Positions 19,562 to 30,800 of a DNA stretch of 32,409 nucleotides are shown here, piece after piece. The number at the start of each line of letters is the position of its first letter. Positions within the stretch are counted from its first letter, which is position 1. Both the position numbers and the translations under genes were made by a program. Under the pieces are notes generated by a model, which was not told where the DNA came from, made no database searches, and saw only the letters and a program-made list of their open reading frames with translations. The DNA lies in IMG/VR virus record IMGVR_UViG_3300006916_000028, positions 1-32,409 of that record; one strand, written 5' to 3'. This DNA comes from a virus.

Positions 19562-20371
19562 ATGGCTAATACAATAGACCAAGCCTTTATTAAACAGTTT
19601 GAAACCGATGTGCATCTAGCTTATCAGCGCATGGGTTCAAAGCTGCGTAATACCATTCGTTCTACGAATGTGTCGGGCAATCAGGCAAGATTCCAGAAAA
19701 TAGGAACTGGAACTGCTTCAACTAAATCACGCAACGGTAATGTTACACCAATGGAACTTGCACATACTAATGTGGAAGTAACAATGGCTGACTTCTATGC
19801 TGCTGAGTACATCGATAAACTTGACGAGTTGAAAACAAATATCAACGAACGCCAAGCTATTGCTGAATCTGCTGCTGCTGCATTAGGCCGTAAAACAGAT
19901 GAGCTTATTACAACAGCTATGGATGCTGGCGCAAACTCAACTCAGTTGGGTGCTGGTGGTTCTGCTGTAAGTAAAGCTGACCTTCTAACAACATTTGAAA
20001 CATTTGGAACAGCAAGTATTCCAGAAGATGGACAACGCTATATTGCAATGTCTCCTGCTGGTTTTGCAGACCTGTTCAACATTACAGAATTTGCTTCAAG
20101 TGATTTTGTTGGACCACAAAACTTACCGTTTGCTGGCGGTATGACAATGAAAGAGTTCTTGGGCTTCAAGATCTTTTCAACATCAGCTGTAGCTGGTGGT
20201 AAGAACTTTGTTTACCACATGAGAGCAGTTGGAATTGGTGTGAACGCTGATGTTCAAACCGAAGTAAACTATGTAGCAGAAAAAGTATCGCACCTAGCGA
20301 CATCAATGATGTCAATGGGTTCTGTTGTCATCGATGACAACGGCGTATACGAACTGCTAGATAATAACTAG
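19562..20371 (+). CDS. Major capsid protein
   Basis: The product has 269 residues, with AGGA eight bases before the ATG. Position after the scaffold, size, and features such as A-F-I-K-Q-F-E-T-D-V-H-L-A-Y-Q and R-Q-A-I-A-E-S-A-A-A-A-L-G-R-K-T-D-E-L support a phage coat protein with HK97 fold. So does the long C-terminal beta-rich part. It is shorter than T7 gp10 and belongs to the coat group seen in many non-T7 podoviruses. The preceding 80 bases contain no gene. Confidence 0.85.
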   Translation: MANTIDQAFIKQFETDVHLAYQRMGSKLRNTIRSTNVSGNQARFQKIGTGTASTKSRNGNVTPMELAHTNVEVTMADFYAAEYIDKLDELKTNINERQAIAESAAAALGRKTDELITTAMDAGANSTQLGAGGSAVSKADLLTTFETFGTASIPEDGQRYIAMSPAGFADLFNITEFASSDFVGPQNLPFAGGMTMKEFLGFKIFSTSAVAGGKNFVYHMRAVGIGVNADVQTEVNYVAEKVSHLATSMMSMGSVVIDDNGVYELLDNN

Positions 20372-20383
20372 GAGGGTTAGAAA

Positions 20384-20647
20384 ATGGCTTATAGTGCAAC
20401 TGGACTAACTCGTATTGGTGGCGACTCAAATGGTAGTTTGTGGAGATACACAACTACTGATGCGATAGCTACAGTAAATACTGCTGGTTACTTTAACGAC
20501 TCAGCTAATATGCTTGCTGTTCGTGATATGATCATAGTGCATGATACTAATGCACCAACAACAAGTTTTGTAACAGTATTGTCTAATACTGGTACTGTTG
20601 TTGACGTATCTGATGGTACGGCAGTAGCTGAAACCGATAGCGACTAA
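20384..20647 (+). CDS. Probable head decoration/stabilisation protein
   Basis: The product has 87 residues, with AGGAGG eight bases before the ATG, one of the strongest ribosome sites in the window. The sequence is beta-rich (L-W-R-Y-T-T-T-D-A-I-A-T-V-N-T-A-G-Y-F-N). Similar small proteins follow the capsid gene in other marine phages, where they are thought to be structural. It is followed at once by a terminator, so capsid and this gene form a high-expression pair. Confidence 0.6.
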   Translation: MAYSATGLTRIGGDSNGSLWRYTTTDAIATVNTAGYFNDSANMLAVRDMIIVHDTNAPTTSFVTVLSNTGTVVDVSDGTAVAETDSD

Positions 20648-20648
20648 T

Positions 20649-20677
20649 AGGTTGGGGCTTCGGCCCCACCTTTCTTT
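20649..20677 (+). terminator. Intrinsic terminator after the capsid genes
   Basis: TGGGGC-TTCG-GCCCCA with extra G-C pairs beyond a bulged T, followed by TTTCTTT. The UUCG loop makes it very stable. It would reduce transcription from the abundant head genes into the tail genes; readthrough must occur because no promoter is seen before the tail genes. Confidence 0.8.
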
Positions 20678-20688
20678 AAGGATTAGAA

Positions 20689-21282
20689 ATGGCAGTAACA
20701 AGCACACCAGCAAACTCAGCTATAGATATTTGTGCAAGAGCTTTAATCCTAATTGGTGCTGAACCTATTACTTCTTTTGATGATGGAAACAATGAAGCTC
20801 TCGTAGCTTCTAATGTTTATGAAGACATAGCTAGAGCTACTTTAACAAGTACACGTTGGAGGTTTGCTACTAATCAAGCTATTTTAAACAGACTTACAGA
20901 TGCACCTACTGGAAGATATGATGCAGCTTATCAATTACCTGATGGATGGTTAATGACTCATGCTGTTACTGTAAATGATGTTCCTGTAGAATATCAAACT
21001 TACGGTAATAAAATATTTGCTAACGAAGATGCAAACTCAGTAGTTATACTTGATTATACTTATCGTGCAGAAGAAACAGATTTCCCATCTTATTTTACTG
21101 TTGCTTTGCAGTTTGAGTTAGCAAGAGTATTTGCATTTAGTATTGCAAGGGATTCACAGTTATCTACTCTAATGGGGCAGCAAGCTCAGATTTCTATGAT
21201 GAAAGCTAGAACAACAGACTCTCAACAACAAACAACAAGAAAACTTAATACATCAAGATTTATTGCACAAAGGCGAAGCTAA
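20689..21282 (+). CDS. Tail tubular protein A (T7 gp11-like)
   Basis: The product has 197 residues, the usual length. I-D-I-C-A-R-A-L-I-L-I-G-A-E-P-I-T-S-F, T-L-T-S-T-R-W-R-F-A-T-N-Q and Y-Q-L-P-D-G-W-L are hallmark segments of T7-like gatekeeper/adaptor proteins. It forms the ring below the portal and binds the nozzle. The stop is directly followed by the ATG of protein B. Confidence 0.92.
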   Translation: MAVTSTPANSAIDICARALILIGAEPITSFDDGNNEALVASNVYEDIARATLTSTRWRFATNQAILNRLTDAPTGRYDAAYQLPDGWLMTHAVTVNDVPVEYQTYGNKIFANEDANSVVILDYTYRAEETDFPSYFTVALQFELARVFAFSIARDSQLSTLMGQQAQISMMKARTTDSQQQTTRKLNTSRFIAQRRS

Positions 21283-23526
21283 ATGCAAAAGGTTCGCATT
21301 CCATTAACAAACTTCAAATACGGTGAAGTAAGCCCCTCTTTGTATTCACGAACAGATACAGAGCTATACAACCAATCAGCACAACGAGTAGAAAACTTCT
21401 TTCTTCGAGCGGAGGGTGGTGTAATAAAGCGACCAGCTTTAGAGCATATATATAAGTTTGATATAACTGTTGATGGTACTAAGGTTCAACAAGCTAGACT
21501 TTTGCCGTTTATTTTTTCTGATGATGAACAGTACATAGTTTCTCTTGAGCATCAAAAGATAAGAGTATTTTTAATTAATCCCACTACTGGTGTTGTTGCT
21601 TTAACAGCTACACTTACTCAGGATATAAATAGCCAAACATTAAAGTTCGATCATGATTTCTTACATGAGTATACGTTTGCTCAAGCTGGGGATGTTATGT
21701 TTATTTGCCATCCTACTTTTATGCCACAACAATTAATACGAACAAGTTTATCTAGTTTTCAAGTTGAGCCTTTTGTATTTGATCAGAAGTCTGACAATAA
21801 ACAAATATATCAACCATATTTTAATTTTCAGAAATCAGGAGTTACACTTGATGTTTCGGCTACTTCTGGATCAGGAGTAACTTTAACAACTGGTTCTGCG
21901 TATTGGGATACATCTAGTCCATCAAAGCATATTGGAACAACAATAAGATACAATGGCGCAGAGATTGAAATAACTGGAGTAACAAACTCAACAGTGGCAA
22001 CAGGAGATATACTAGATACGCTTACTGTAAGTTTAGATGTAGCACCATTTAGAACAACAGAAAGCTCTGCTGATGTTGAAGTAACTATGGTAAATCATGG
22101 TTTAAGTGTTGGCGATTCTATTGTTATAGCTGGCGCAGCTTCAGTTGGTAATATTTCTAATAGCAATTTAAATGGAACACGTTCTGTAGCTTCTATTGTA
22201 GATGATAATCGTTTTGTTTTTACTGCTGGTGGTAGTGCAAATGCTTCTGAAGATGGTGGTGGCGCTCCAAAGATTCAAAGCCATGCACCTATTACGACTT
22301 GGGATGAACAGTCTTTTTCCTCGCTTCGAGGCTTTCCTGCTGCTGTTACATTCCATGAAAATAGATTAGTGTTTGCTGGTACTGTTGCTCAACCAGATGC
22401 AATTTTTATGAGTAAGAGTGGTAAGTATTATAATTTTGATGTTGGCACTGCTGCTGATAATGATTCTATTCAGGTTACTGCAAGCATTGGTGAGATAAAC
22501 CAGATACGCCATGTAGTATCTAATAGGGATCTTCAGGTATTTACTGCATCTTCTGAAATGTATTTACCTGCATTTCAAAACCAGCCAATGACTCCAACTA
22601 ATGTTCAAGTTCGAAGACAAACATCTTTTGGGTGTGGGTTTGAAAGACCAGTTGTGTTTGATGGAGCAACTGTTTTTACTCAAAAAGGTGGAGCTATTAT
22701 AAGAGAGTTTTTATTTAGCGATGGCGAAGCTGCTTATGTTGCTAGCCCTATATCTACCGTTTCTTCGCATTTAATTAAAACTCCTATTGAGCAAAATGTT
22801 TTTAACGGTGCTTTGAATAGATCGGAAAGTTATTTGTTTATTACAAATGCTGATGGAACAATAGCTGTATTTAATTCTAATCGTGCTGAAAAAAGAGCAG
22901 GGTGGACTGAGTTTACTTGTGCTGGAACATTTGTTTCTACCTGCACTATTGATGATCGAGTGTTTGCTAATGTTGTTTTTAATCTTGGTGATGGCACAGA
23001 GAAGCATGTTCTTTGTGAATTTGTAGCTACTAAGAATACAGATATGTCTACTGTGTTTACTGGAACGGCTGGTGTGTTTGATGTATCAGCAGATTTTAAT
23101 AATGGTGCAGTTGTAGAAGTAGTAAATGGTAACAATTACATTGGGCAGTTTACTGTAGCTAGTGGGAATGTAGATGTATCTGCTGTGGATGCTACACTTA
23201 CTTCTGCTGAGATAGGTTTTGATTTTGATGTTACATTAACAACCAATCCCATTGATGCTCCAATAGCAGGTGGTCCTTTAACTGGTATTCCTAGAGGAGT
23301 TACTAGTGTTTTTGTAGATTTAAATAATACATTGTCTGTTAAGGTTAATGATACTAATTTAATAATTAGAAATGTTACAGATGATCTTTCTCTGCAACAG
23401 CAACCTTTTACTGGTAAACATGAGTTTAGATTGCTTGGGTATAGTGCAGATCCACAAGTAACAATAACACAGTCAGCCCCATTACCATTGCAGATTAATG
23501 GGTTAATAGCGGAGTTAGTATTTTAA
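21283..23526 (+). CDS. Tail tubular protein B (T7 gp12-like nozzle)
   Basis: The product has 747 residues. The N-terminus K-Y-G-E-V-S-P-S-L-Y-S-R-T-D, R-V-E-N-F-F-L-R-A-E-G-G-V-I-K-R-P is characteristic. So is a central region with E-N-R-L-V-F-A-G-T, F-T-A-S-S-E-M-Y-L-P and Q-T-S-F-G-C-G. This is the tail nozzle that closes the channel and carries the fibres. Coupled to protein A with no gap and to the next gene by a one-base overlap. Confidence 0.92.
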   Translation: MQKVRIPLTNFKYGEVSPSLYSRTDTELYNQSAQRVENFFLRAEGGVIKRPALEHIYKFDITVDGTKVQQARLLPFIFSDDEQYIVSLEHQKIRVFLINPTTGVVALTATLTQDINSQTLKFDHDFLHEYTFAQAGDVMFICHPTFMPQQLIRTSLSSFQVEPFVFDQKSDNKQIYQPYFNFQKSGVTLDVSATSGSGVTLTTGSAYWDTSSPSKHIGTTIRYNGAEIEITGVTNSTVATGDILDTLTVSLDVAPFRTTESSADVEVTMVNHGLSVGDSIVIAGAASVGNISNSNLNGTRSVASIVDDNRFVFTAGGSANASEDGGGAPKIQSHAPITTWDEQSFSSLRGFPAAVTFHENRLVFAGTVAQPDAIFMSKSGKYYNFDVGTAADNDSIQVTASIGEINQIRHVVSNRDLQVFTASSEMYLPAFQNQPMTPTNVQVRRQTSFGCGFERPVVFDGATVFTQKGGAIIREFLFSDGEAAYVASPISTVSSHLIKTPIEQNVFNGALNRSESYLFITNADGTIAVFNSNRAEKRAGWTEFTCAGTFVSTCTIDDRVFANVVFNLGDGTEKHVLCEFVATKNTDMSTVFTGTAGVFDVSADFNNGAVVEVVNGNNYIGQFTVASGNVDVSAVDATLTSAEIGFDFDVTLTTNPIDAPIAGGPLTGIPRGVTSVFVDLNNTLSVKVNDTNLIIRNVTDDLSLQQQPFTGKHEFRLLGYSADPQVTITQSAPLPLQINGLIAELVF

Positions 23527-23972
23527 TGATACAGTTAGTAATGGGAGCAATATCTGGTTTTGCTTCTTTATCAGCAGGTAGAGCAGCAAGAGGCCAAGCA
23601 GAGCAACAAGCAGAAGCAATGGAGATAAAAGGCATTGCTGATGAGGCTCAAGCTATAAACAATATGGCAATTCGTATTAGTGAATATGAAAAAGCTTTTG
23701 ATTCTAACGATGCTATCTTTTCTTTTCAAAGTGGTGGTGGTGAGAACATAGGCGTTTCCAAAGCTTTTTACGATGCTCAAGGATCTGAGCGTCAGGTATT
23801 AGTTAAAGACATTGCAACACTTAGTCAGGGTCTTGCTCTTGAGCGTGGACAAACAAAACTGGCTGGACTGATAGAAATTGAACGTGGCAAGCAAGCACAA
23901 AAAGCAGCTATGTTTGATGCATTAGGTTCGTTTGTTGGTGGTTATGCAAAATATAAAAGATTTCAAAAATAG
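23526..23972 (+). CDS. Internal virion protein B-like (T7 gp14 position)
   Basis: The product has 148 residues. It starts with a hydrophobic, glycine-rich helix (V-M-G-A-I-S-G-F-A-S-L-S-A-G) followed by Ala/Gln-rich helices (A-R-G-Q-A-E-Q-Q-A-E-A). Another G-S-F-V-G-G-Y segment sits at the end. Position after the nozzle gene and composition fit gp14-type ejection proteins that enter the outer membrane. The sequence is shorter than T7 gp14, so the assignment rests on context plus composition. Confidence 0.65.
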   Translation: MIQLVMGAISGFASLSAGRAARGQAEQQAEAMEIKGIADEAQAINNMAIRISEYEKAFDSNDAIFSFQSGGGENIGVSKAFYDAQGSERQVLVKDIATLSQGLALERGQTKLAGLIEIERGKQAQKAAMFDALGSFVGGYAKYKRFQK

Positions 23973-23982
23973 GTAATTAATC

Positions 23983-26900
23983 ATGGCTATTACGCGTCAA
24001 AAATTACAAGCAAGTTTGCCAAGAATAGGCGTGGTTAATGTTGATACTGGCGCAGATCAAACTTGGAGATCTGTAGCCAGAAATGCTCAAGGTATAGCAA
24101 ATGACTTTGCTCCTTTTGCACAAGCTGAAGCTGAAAAGGCAGGAGTAAATGCGGCTAAAGCTGTTAAGAGACAAAACTTAATAGATTTTGATGAGGATAA
24201 AAAACCTAAAGCTTTTAATGTTCCAAAACAATTTGGGCTAGTTGCTAGACGAGCATATGAAAGAGTTATTGAGCGTAGATTTGAAGAGTCAATGCTTGAA
24301 GAGCTTGAAGATAAATCTATTGAAGTTGCAATATCAGCTAAAAGTTCTGCTGAATATAATTCACAATTTGGTAACTATCTTAAGTCAATGGATAAAGCTG
24401 CTGATGGTAGATTCCAAGAATATATAGCAAACACTGGCGGTTCTATTTTATCTAAAACACAACTTAAATTAGAAATAAAAGAACAAGAAGTTGCAAGAAA
24501 AAAAGCAAATGAATATGCGGATACTACTTTTCAAAATAGTTTACAAAACTTAGAACACTCAGCAGCAATGACTGACACTACATCTGGTGTTCTTGAGTTA
24601 AGAACAATGGTATCTGATGCTACTATAAAAGCTGAAGAAAAATTTGCTCTTACTAAAAATTCAAAAGAATTCAAATCAGATATGCAAAAGGTAACTTTTC
24701 ATAGATCTTTAGCTTTAGTAAATTTAATTGAAAATCAATCAAAGTTTTTTTCTAAATCTCAAAAACTTATTATTGATTCTGCTTTAACTGATGCATCTGA
24801 AATAGCATCTGTACAAGATTCTGTAGTTAAGGATTTACTTTTAACTGTTCATCAATCTGGTTTGCCTATTAGTAAACTTGATGATTTATCAGATCATTAT
24901 ACAAAAAGAAAAAATAAATTTGATGATTTAAGAAATGCAAAGGTTGATGAATGGCCTGAACAAAATCAAAGTTTAATTGCTCAGTTTGAAACAACAGATT
25001 TCAATTCTGTATCTGATATATTAAATGTAACTACTTTTGACGGAGCTAAAGAAGATTTAAAAAACAACTATATAGATGCTCAGATAATAGATACTGTTCA
25101 GGATAAACTCTTAAATTTTCTTTCTACAGTAGATGAAGATACTTTTAATGCTGAAGAGTTTAAAATTAATGTATTTAAGGTACTGGCTCAAAGCAACGAA
25201 GACATTGATTTATCTTTTCTTCCTAAGGATTTGCAAGAAGACTTTAAGCAAATAATAAATTTAGACGATGATAGAAGAAATGACATTGCAGACGATATAG
25301 AAAAAGTTACTGATTTTGAAACTTCAATAATTAAACTTGAACAAATATCTAACAAAGAACAAAAAGAAGCTGACGAGTTAGAAGCAAAAACACAATCTAA
25401 AACTTTACATATTACTGCATTTAAAAGAATAGATAATTCTGTTCAAAACGATAATTTTACACAAGCTTCAAAAATATTCTTAGAATTACAAACTACAGAA
25501 GGTTTTAATTATTCTTTATTAAGTCCAGAGCAAAAAGGACAGTACGATTCATTTGTAAATATTTTAGCTGAAAAACAAAAGAAATTTAATTTAACAAAAG
25601 ATATTAAACAAATTGATAGATCTCAAATTCTTTTGTTTGAAGAAATAGAAAATGAAGCTAAAGAAAATTTAAGGCTAAAAGATTTTGCTAAGTTAGCTGG
25701 TAATATTAGTCAATTAGAAAATTTACTACCTCAATTAAAATCAAATAAAAGACATACAGCACCTACAATTAAATCTCTTTCAGGTGATTTGCAGAGCATT
25801 AAAGATGATTATTTAAAATTAAGTGGGGCAGAACAAAAGCAAATTAATTTAAATTTAGCAGATGAAATGGTGAAAGATTTTCAAAACCAAGCTGCTAATC
25901 CTACGGATCAAAATCCTTTTATTCCTGATTATAAATTTAAAGAAGCTAAAGAAAAAATAGAACAGATGTTTCCTGATGATATAGGGGCGCGTAATAATTA
26001 TATTCCTAGATTGCAAAATCAATTTGGGCTGTCTCGAATAGAAGCAGCTAAAAGAATGTTTAGTGAATTATATCCACAAGGTATAAATGAAAACATTTTA
26101 TCAGAAGCTTTAAATGCTATTGAAACTCAAGATCCTAACTTTTTAAAATCATTAAAAAAAGGTAGCAAAGAACTTCAGATGTATTCTTTGCTTTCTTCTG
26201 CAAAAGATATCTACGGTTTTAAATCTGAGTTTAGAACGCAGATTAGAGGTTTAATATCTTTAAATGAAAAAAGACAAGCTGCATTAATTTTAGATCAGCA
26301 AGAAGCAAACGCTATTAATATAGTTGAAACTAATCGAGGCAAATCTTCTCAGAAAAATATACAAATCTATGTAGATAAAAGACTTAAACCTTTACTTAGT
26401 TTGGATGAAAATGAAGTAATAGATTTTCGTGACGGTTCTAAATGGTTTACAGAAGATGGAAGACCTACAACAGCAAGTTTAGAACTTATGAAACTAATGG
26501 GGAAAACTATTATTCCTGAAAATCTTAAAATACAATTAGAGCAAGAAGCTCAAAGTCCTACTGGAAATGTTGGTACTCTTTTAAGTTTATTTATGTTTGG
26601 AATGGAACAAGAACCAGAGGGAGAAAGAGTAAATCTTTGGTCTAAAGAAGTTACAAATCAACTTTCTGAAACAGCTATAGCTAGATACACTACAGCAATA
26701 ATAAGATATCAACTTGGTCTTGAGCCAAGTGCGGCAGAAGCAATGAGGAATGTTGTTAATCAAGCTGCTGATGTTGGTGAAGGTGGAATTAAAGCTGACT
26801 TAGAAAAAATGCTAGACGTAGATAAACTTAGCGATTGGTTGAGAGAAACTTATCCAGAAGCAAATCGCAGGGCTATTAATATATTAGAAAGTGCAGCAAT

Positions 26901-27849
26901 AGCACTTGGATATAATACTGATGAAAACAATTTAAAAACAAGATTAAATGTATTTACAGATTTTCATTTTGGTATTGATGATAAAATTGCTTCAGAAGAA
27001 GTTCCTAATCTTGGGTTAGATACTTCTTTCTTTGGTCTTGGTGGTACTTTTAAAAGAATAGTTAAAGGCGCTAGAGATAAATATTTAAACAAATCTGAAA
27101 TGGAAAGCATGAACAAAGCAGGTGCAGAATTAATGTACCAGTATATGTCAGAAACCCAACGTGAAATGTTTTTTAGAACAGATATGAGAGATACATTTGG
27201 CAGAAGATTAAGAGATTCAATGGCTGCTGTTTCTGCAACAACTCCTATTTTTGGGTTGGCAACAGGTTCAGAATTTTATCCAGAGCTTGATGGAAAAGAA
27301 AGAGTAAAGACTCCTCTTACTAAATTAAAAGAAAGAGAGGAGCAATATGTTGTTTCAGATGGGCAACCTTATTTTTATGACGTTGATTATAGATTTAGAG
27401 AAATAGCAGATAACACAGGTTTGTATTATGTTTTAATCCCTAATAAATCAGGTGGATATAATAAATTAAGTGATCTTAGTACAAACGTTCCAGTAGTAAT
27501 GAATGTTCAAGATTTTGTTACTAAAGAAAAACAACATCCTTCTTTGCTTTTTTATAGCCGAGGATTAATGAACGAAAGAATGAACGACAGAACAGGTGGT
27601 CAGTTTTTACAGTTTAAAGGTTTTCAACCTGCCGTAGAAAAAATACCAACACTAAATTCTTTTGATAATGTTCCTGATGATTTTTTACCATTAGTAAAAG
27701 CTGAACAAGCTTATATGTTTGCTTTTAGGCCAGAGCTTTTGGAGATAGAAAGCAATAGAAGAAACTTTGAAATACTTATTAACGAAGGTGTTATTAGAGA
27801 TTTTGATATAGATTACTATGAAGACTTCTTGGAAGTAGAAGATGACTGA
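23983..27849 (+). CDS. Large internal/ejection protein 1
   Basis: The product has 1288 residues. It is almost wholly helical and charged with many coiled-coil-like stretches, no signal peptide and only weak hydrophobic segments. In T7-like genomes this place codes for gp15-type core proteins that leave the head to build the DNA-ejection channel; gp15 is about 750 residues, so this one is much larger. No lysozyme or transglycosylase motif was seen by eye. The stop overlaps the next ATG. Its A+T content seems higher than that of the head genes. Confidence 0.65.
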   Translation: MAITRQKLQASLPRIGVVNVDTGADQTWRSVARNAQGIANDFAPFAQAEAEKAGVNAAKAVKRQNLIDFDEDKKPKAFNVPKQFGLVARRAYERVIERRFEESMLEELEDKSIEVAISAKSSAEYNSQFGNYLKSMDKAADGRFQEYIANTGGSILSKTQLKLEIKEQEVARKKANEYADTTFQNSLQNLEHSAAMTDTTSGVLELRTMVSDATIKAEEKFALTKNSKEFKSDMQKVTFHRSLALVNLIENQSKFFSKSQKLIIDSALTDASEIASVQDSVVKDLLLTVHQSGLPISKLDDLSDHYTKRKNKFDDLRNAKVDEWPEQNQSLIAQFETTDFNSVSDILNVTTFDGAKEDLKNNYIDAQIIDTVQDKLLNFLSTVDEDTFNAEEFKINVFKVLAQSNEDIDLSFLPKDLQEDFKQIINLDDDRRNDIADDIEKVTDFETSIIKLEQISNKEQKEADELEAKTQSKTLHITAFKRIDNSVQNDNFTQASKIFLELQTTEGFNYSLLSPEQKGQYDSFVNILAEKQKKFNLTKDIKQIDRSQILLFEEIENEAKENLRLKDFAKLAGNISQLENLLPQLKSNKRHTAPTIKSLSGDLQSIKDDYLKLSGAEQKQINLNLADEMVKDFQNQAANPTDQNPFIPDYKFKEAKEKIEQMFPDDIGARNNYIPRLQNQFGLSRIEAAKRMFSELYPQGINENILSEALNAIETQDPNFLKSLKKGSKELQMYSLLSSAKDIYGFKSEFRTQIRGLISLNEKRQAALILDQQEANAINIVETNRGKSSQKNIQIYVDKRLKPLLSLDENEVIDFRDGSKWFTEDGRPTTASLELMKLMGKTIIPENLKIQLEQEAQSPTGNVGTLLSLFMFGMEQEPEGERVNLWSKEVTNQLSETAIARYTTAIIRYQLGLEPSAAEAMRNVVNQAADVGEGGIKADLEKMLDVDKLSDWLRETYPEANRRAINILESAAIALGYNTDENNLKTRLNVFTDFHFGIDDKIASEEVPNLGLDTSFFGLGGTFKRIVKGARDKYLNKSEMESMNKAGAELMYQYMSETQREMFFRTDMRDTFGRRLRDSMAAVSATTPIFGLATGSEFYPELDGKERVKTPLTKLKEREEQYVVSDGQPYFYDVDYRFREIADNTGLYYVLIPNKSGGYNKLSDLSTNVPVVMNVQDFVTKEKQHPSLLFYSRGLMNERMNDRTGGQFLQFKGFQPAVEKIPTLNSFDNVPDDFLPLVKAEQAYMFAFRPELLEIESNRRNFEILINEGVIRDFDIDYYEDFLEVEDD

Positions 27850-30800
27850 TAACTCTATAAAACCAACAGTTACTTTAAAACCATTTCCAGATAGAGATTT
27901 AGGTGTAAGATTACCCGATCCATCTTTTGCTGAAGTTTTTGCAGGGCAAACGCATAGATATGTTGGACCATTTTTTAATGCTCTTGGAGATATGTGGAAC
28001 ACTTTTGGTGTTGAAGAAGAAGGAGAAAAAAGAGATTTAGGTTTTGATTCTAAAGCTTTTATAGAAAGTAAAAACATTTCCTTAAACTCTCCACAAGGCC
28101 GATATATTTTAAATTATGCATCTAACCCTGAAAGCGCTCAAGAAGCTTATGATAAAGTTATTGAAGATGAGATGAATCAAAAATTAATCGAGCAAGGTGG
28201 TTTTGTTAAACAATTTCTAACTGATCCTATTCTAATTGCAGAGTTAGCAACTCTTGGTGGTGGCTATGCGTTAGTTAAAAAAATGGCTAGAGAAAAATAT
28301 GGCAAAGTATTAGGTGATGCTTTTCTATCAACAAATGATATAGCCAAAATAAAAAGACGTAATGCATTAGATGTTCAAAAAAGAATTGAAAAAAAGTTTG
28401 CTCAACAAAAAGATGAAGTTATTGAAGACGATCTTCTGATGGAGCCGTTCGAAGAAACCCTTAAAGATACAAAGACAGCTAAAAATTTTAAAGCAGCACT
28501 AGACGCCAAGTTATCTGAAACAATGGCTATGAAGGGATTTAAAATAGCAAATGCAGAAGCTTTGTTCTTCGAAGGATCTGCTAATGTTTTAATGTTGGCA
28601 AATGATTTATCAGGGCAAAAAGATGCAGATCAAGCTATACTAGATGCTCTTTCAAGACAGGCTGTTGCTCATGGGGTTTCTAGTGTTCTTGGCTTTGGCA
28701 TTGGTGCAGGGATAGATAAAATTAGAAAGCGACCACAGGCTGCTAGTCTTGAAAAATCTTTTGCTGAAACAATGAAAAACTTTGAAGATCTTTCTAAAGG
28801 AGTAAATGCAAACCCAAGAGTTTTGCGTGATGATTTAAAATTAAATGAATTAAAAGATGATGATTTAATATTTCAGGGGGAATGGTGGACAGAATCATTA
28901 TTCTATAAAGCTTTACCTACTCCAGTAAAAGCAGTCATGGGTAATAAAAGTTTAGCACCAAACTCAGTTAAACTTAGATTTATGAGATTAGTAAATGATG
29001 GAGGTGTATTATTTAAATTAAATCAACGTGGCGCAGGTTTTGGAACTTCTGTTTTTCAAGAAGCAGGTAGACTTTCTGGCAAGTGGGGTAACACCTATAA
29101 CAAAATTCATGAGCTTTGGGGTGAAGCATCAAACAGCGGAAACTATGCAATTGCTGATATGCAAATTAGTGACACAATAGAAACAATACAAAAACTTCGA
29201 GGTAAAGAAAGTTTAACTTTCGAAGATTTTGGTCAACATATAACAGATCTTTATATTCATAACAAAACTCCAACTACAGATGTAGAGAAAAAAGCTGTTC
29301 AAATTTTAAAAGAATACTTTGAAGAATGGGATAATTTATTAAATAATGCAGGTTTGCTTAGAGGTCACGGTTCTTTAATAGGACGAAAACTAAAAACAGA
29401 AATAGGCATTTCAGAGCAAGTTAATGTTTACAATGATATTCTTGAAAAAAACACAATGTTTTTAGAAAACAATATTATTAAAAAAAGAGAAAAGCTTGCT
29501 CAATATGATAAAGATTTTAAATCAAGAGGTCTTACTAAATCACAATTAGCTACAAGAAAAGCAATTCAAGAAGAACTTGATGAGTTTTCTGCTGCATATG
29601 AAGCATCACAAAGGGTAAGAACTTTTGAAGATGCTAGACGATATATTGAGAGAATGAAGTTAACAGATCCTCAAAAGAAAACATTACTAAGTAAACAAAA
29701 AATTATCACAGAAATGGAAGAAAGATTAGATAATCTTAAATCTTATCTTGATGGCACTGCTGTAGAAAAAGGATTAAAAGAAAACTTTTTCCCAAGGTAT
29801 TTTGATAAAAGAAAGATACTGGCTAATCGTGAAGCGTTTGAGCAAAAGATTATAAACCATTATTCTAGAAATCCTTTTATCTGGAGTTGGGATGATAAGA
29901 CTAAAAGATATACTCAAGTACGTTTAGAAATTGATGAAGCTTCTATCAAACGAAGAGCTAAAAAAACTACAGATGAAATACTAGACTTAGTAGATGACGA
30001 TGGTTTTACTGATGCATATTTTGGAAAAGGCAGATCAAAACATTTAATTCATAGGCAGTTAGATATACCAAATTCAGAATTAGCTGAGTTTATGGTTACA
30101 GATCTTAAACAAGTTCTTATTGCGTATAATGAAAAGGTTGCTCCTAAATTAGCATTTGCTCAAAAATTTCAAACAACTAAAGGATTACCTGCAACACTCG
30201 ATGATTTGTTAAATGCAAATACTACAGAAATGAAAAAGTTAAAGATTCCACAAAAAGAAATAGATAGGATTAATAAAGAGTTTACTGGATCATATGATAG
30301 AATAGTGGGTAGAGTTCTTACAAAACCAGATAGTCTTTCAACAAGAACTGCTCAATGGTTACAAGCCGCTACACAATGGACTTACCTAGGTGGTGCAGGA
30401 ATAGCTGCTGTAGCTGACTTTGCTAATATATTTTTAGATCACGAAATGAAAACTATATTTAAAGGTATTGTTTCATTAGCCCAAGATAATTCAATTACTG
30501 TTGCAAAAAAAGAATTGCAAAAAGCAGGTGATGGTTTTGAAATAATTGGCGGCAGTTATCACATGAAGTTTGTAGAAAGTTTAAGCAGTAATCCGTTTAG
30601 AAACGGTTTAACTGACAAAGTAAACGATGCTTTTTATAAATTTAATTTACTTGGTCAAATGACTATGACAGCAAAAACAATGGAAGGTATGTTTAGAAGT
30701 CATACTATTATTGATATGAGCAAAAAGTTAGCTTCTGGTAAAAAGCTTACAAAGTTTGAAACAAATTTTCTTAGCAGATATAACATTGATAAAATGAAAG

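Noticed and set aside
27691-28077. Leftward 128-codon frame over the junction of the two ejection genes
   Set aside because: Shadow of two strongly supported long genes.
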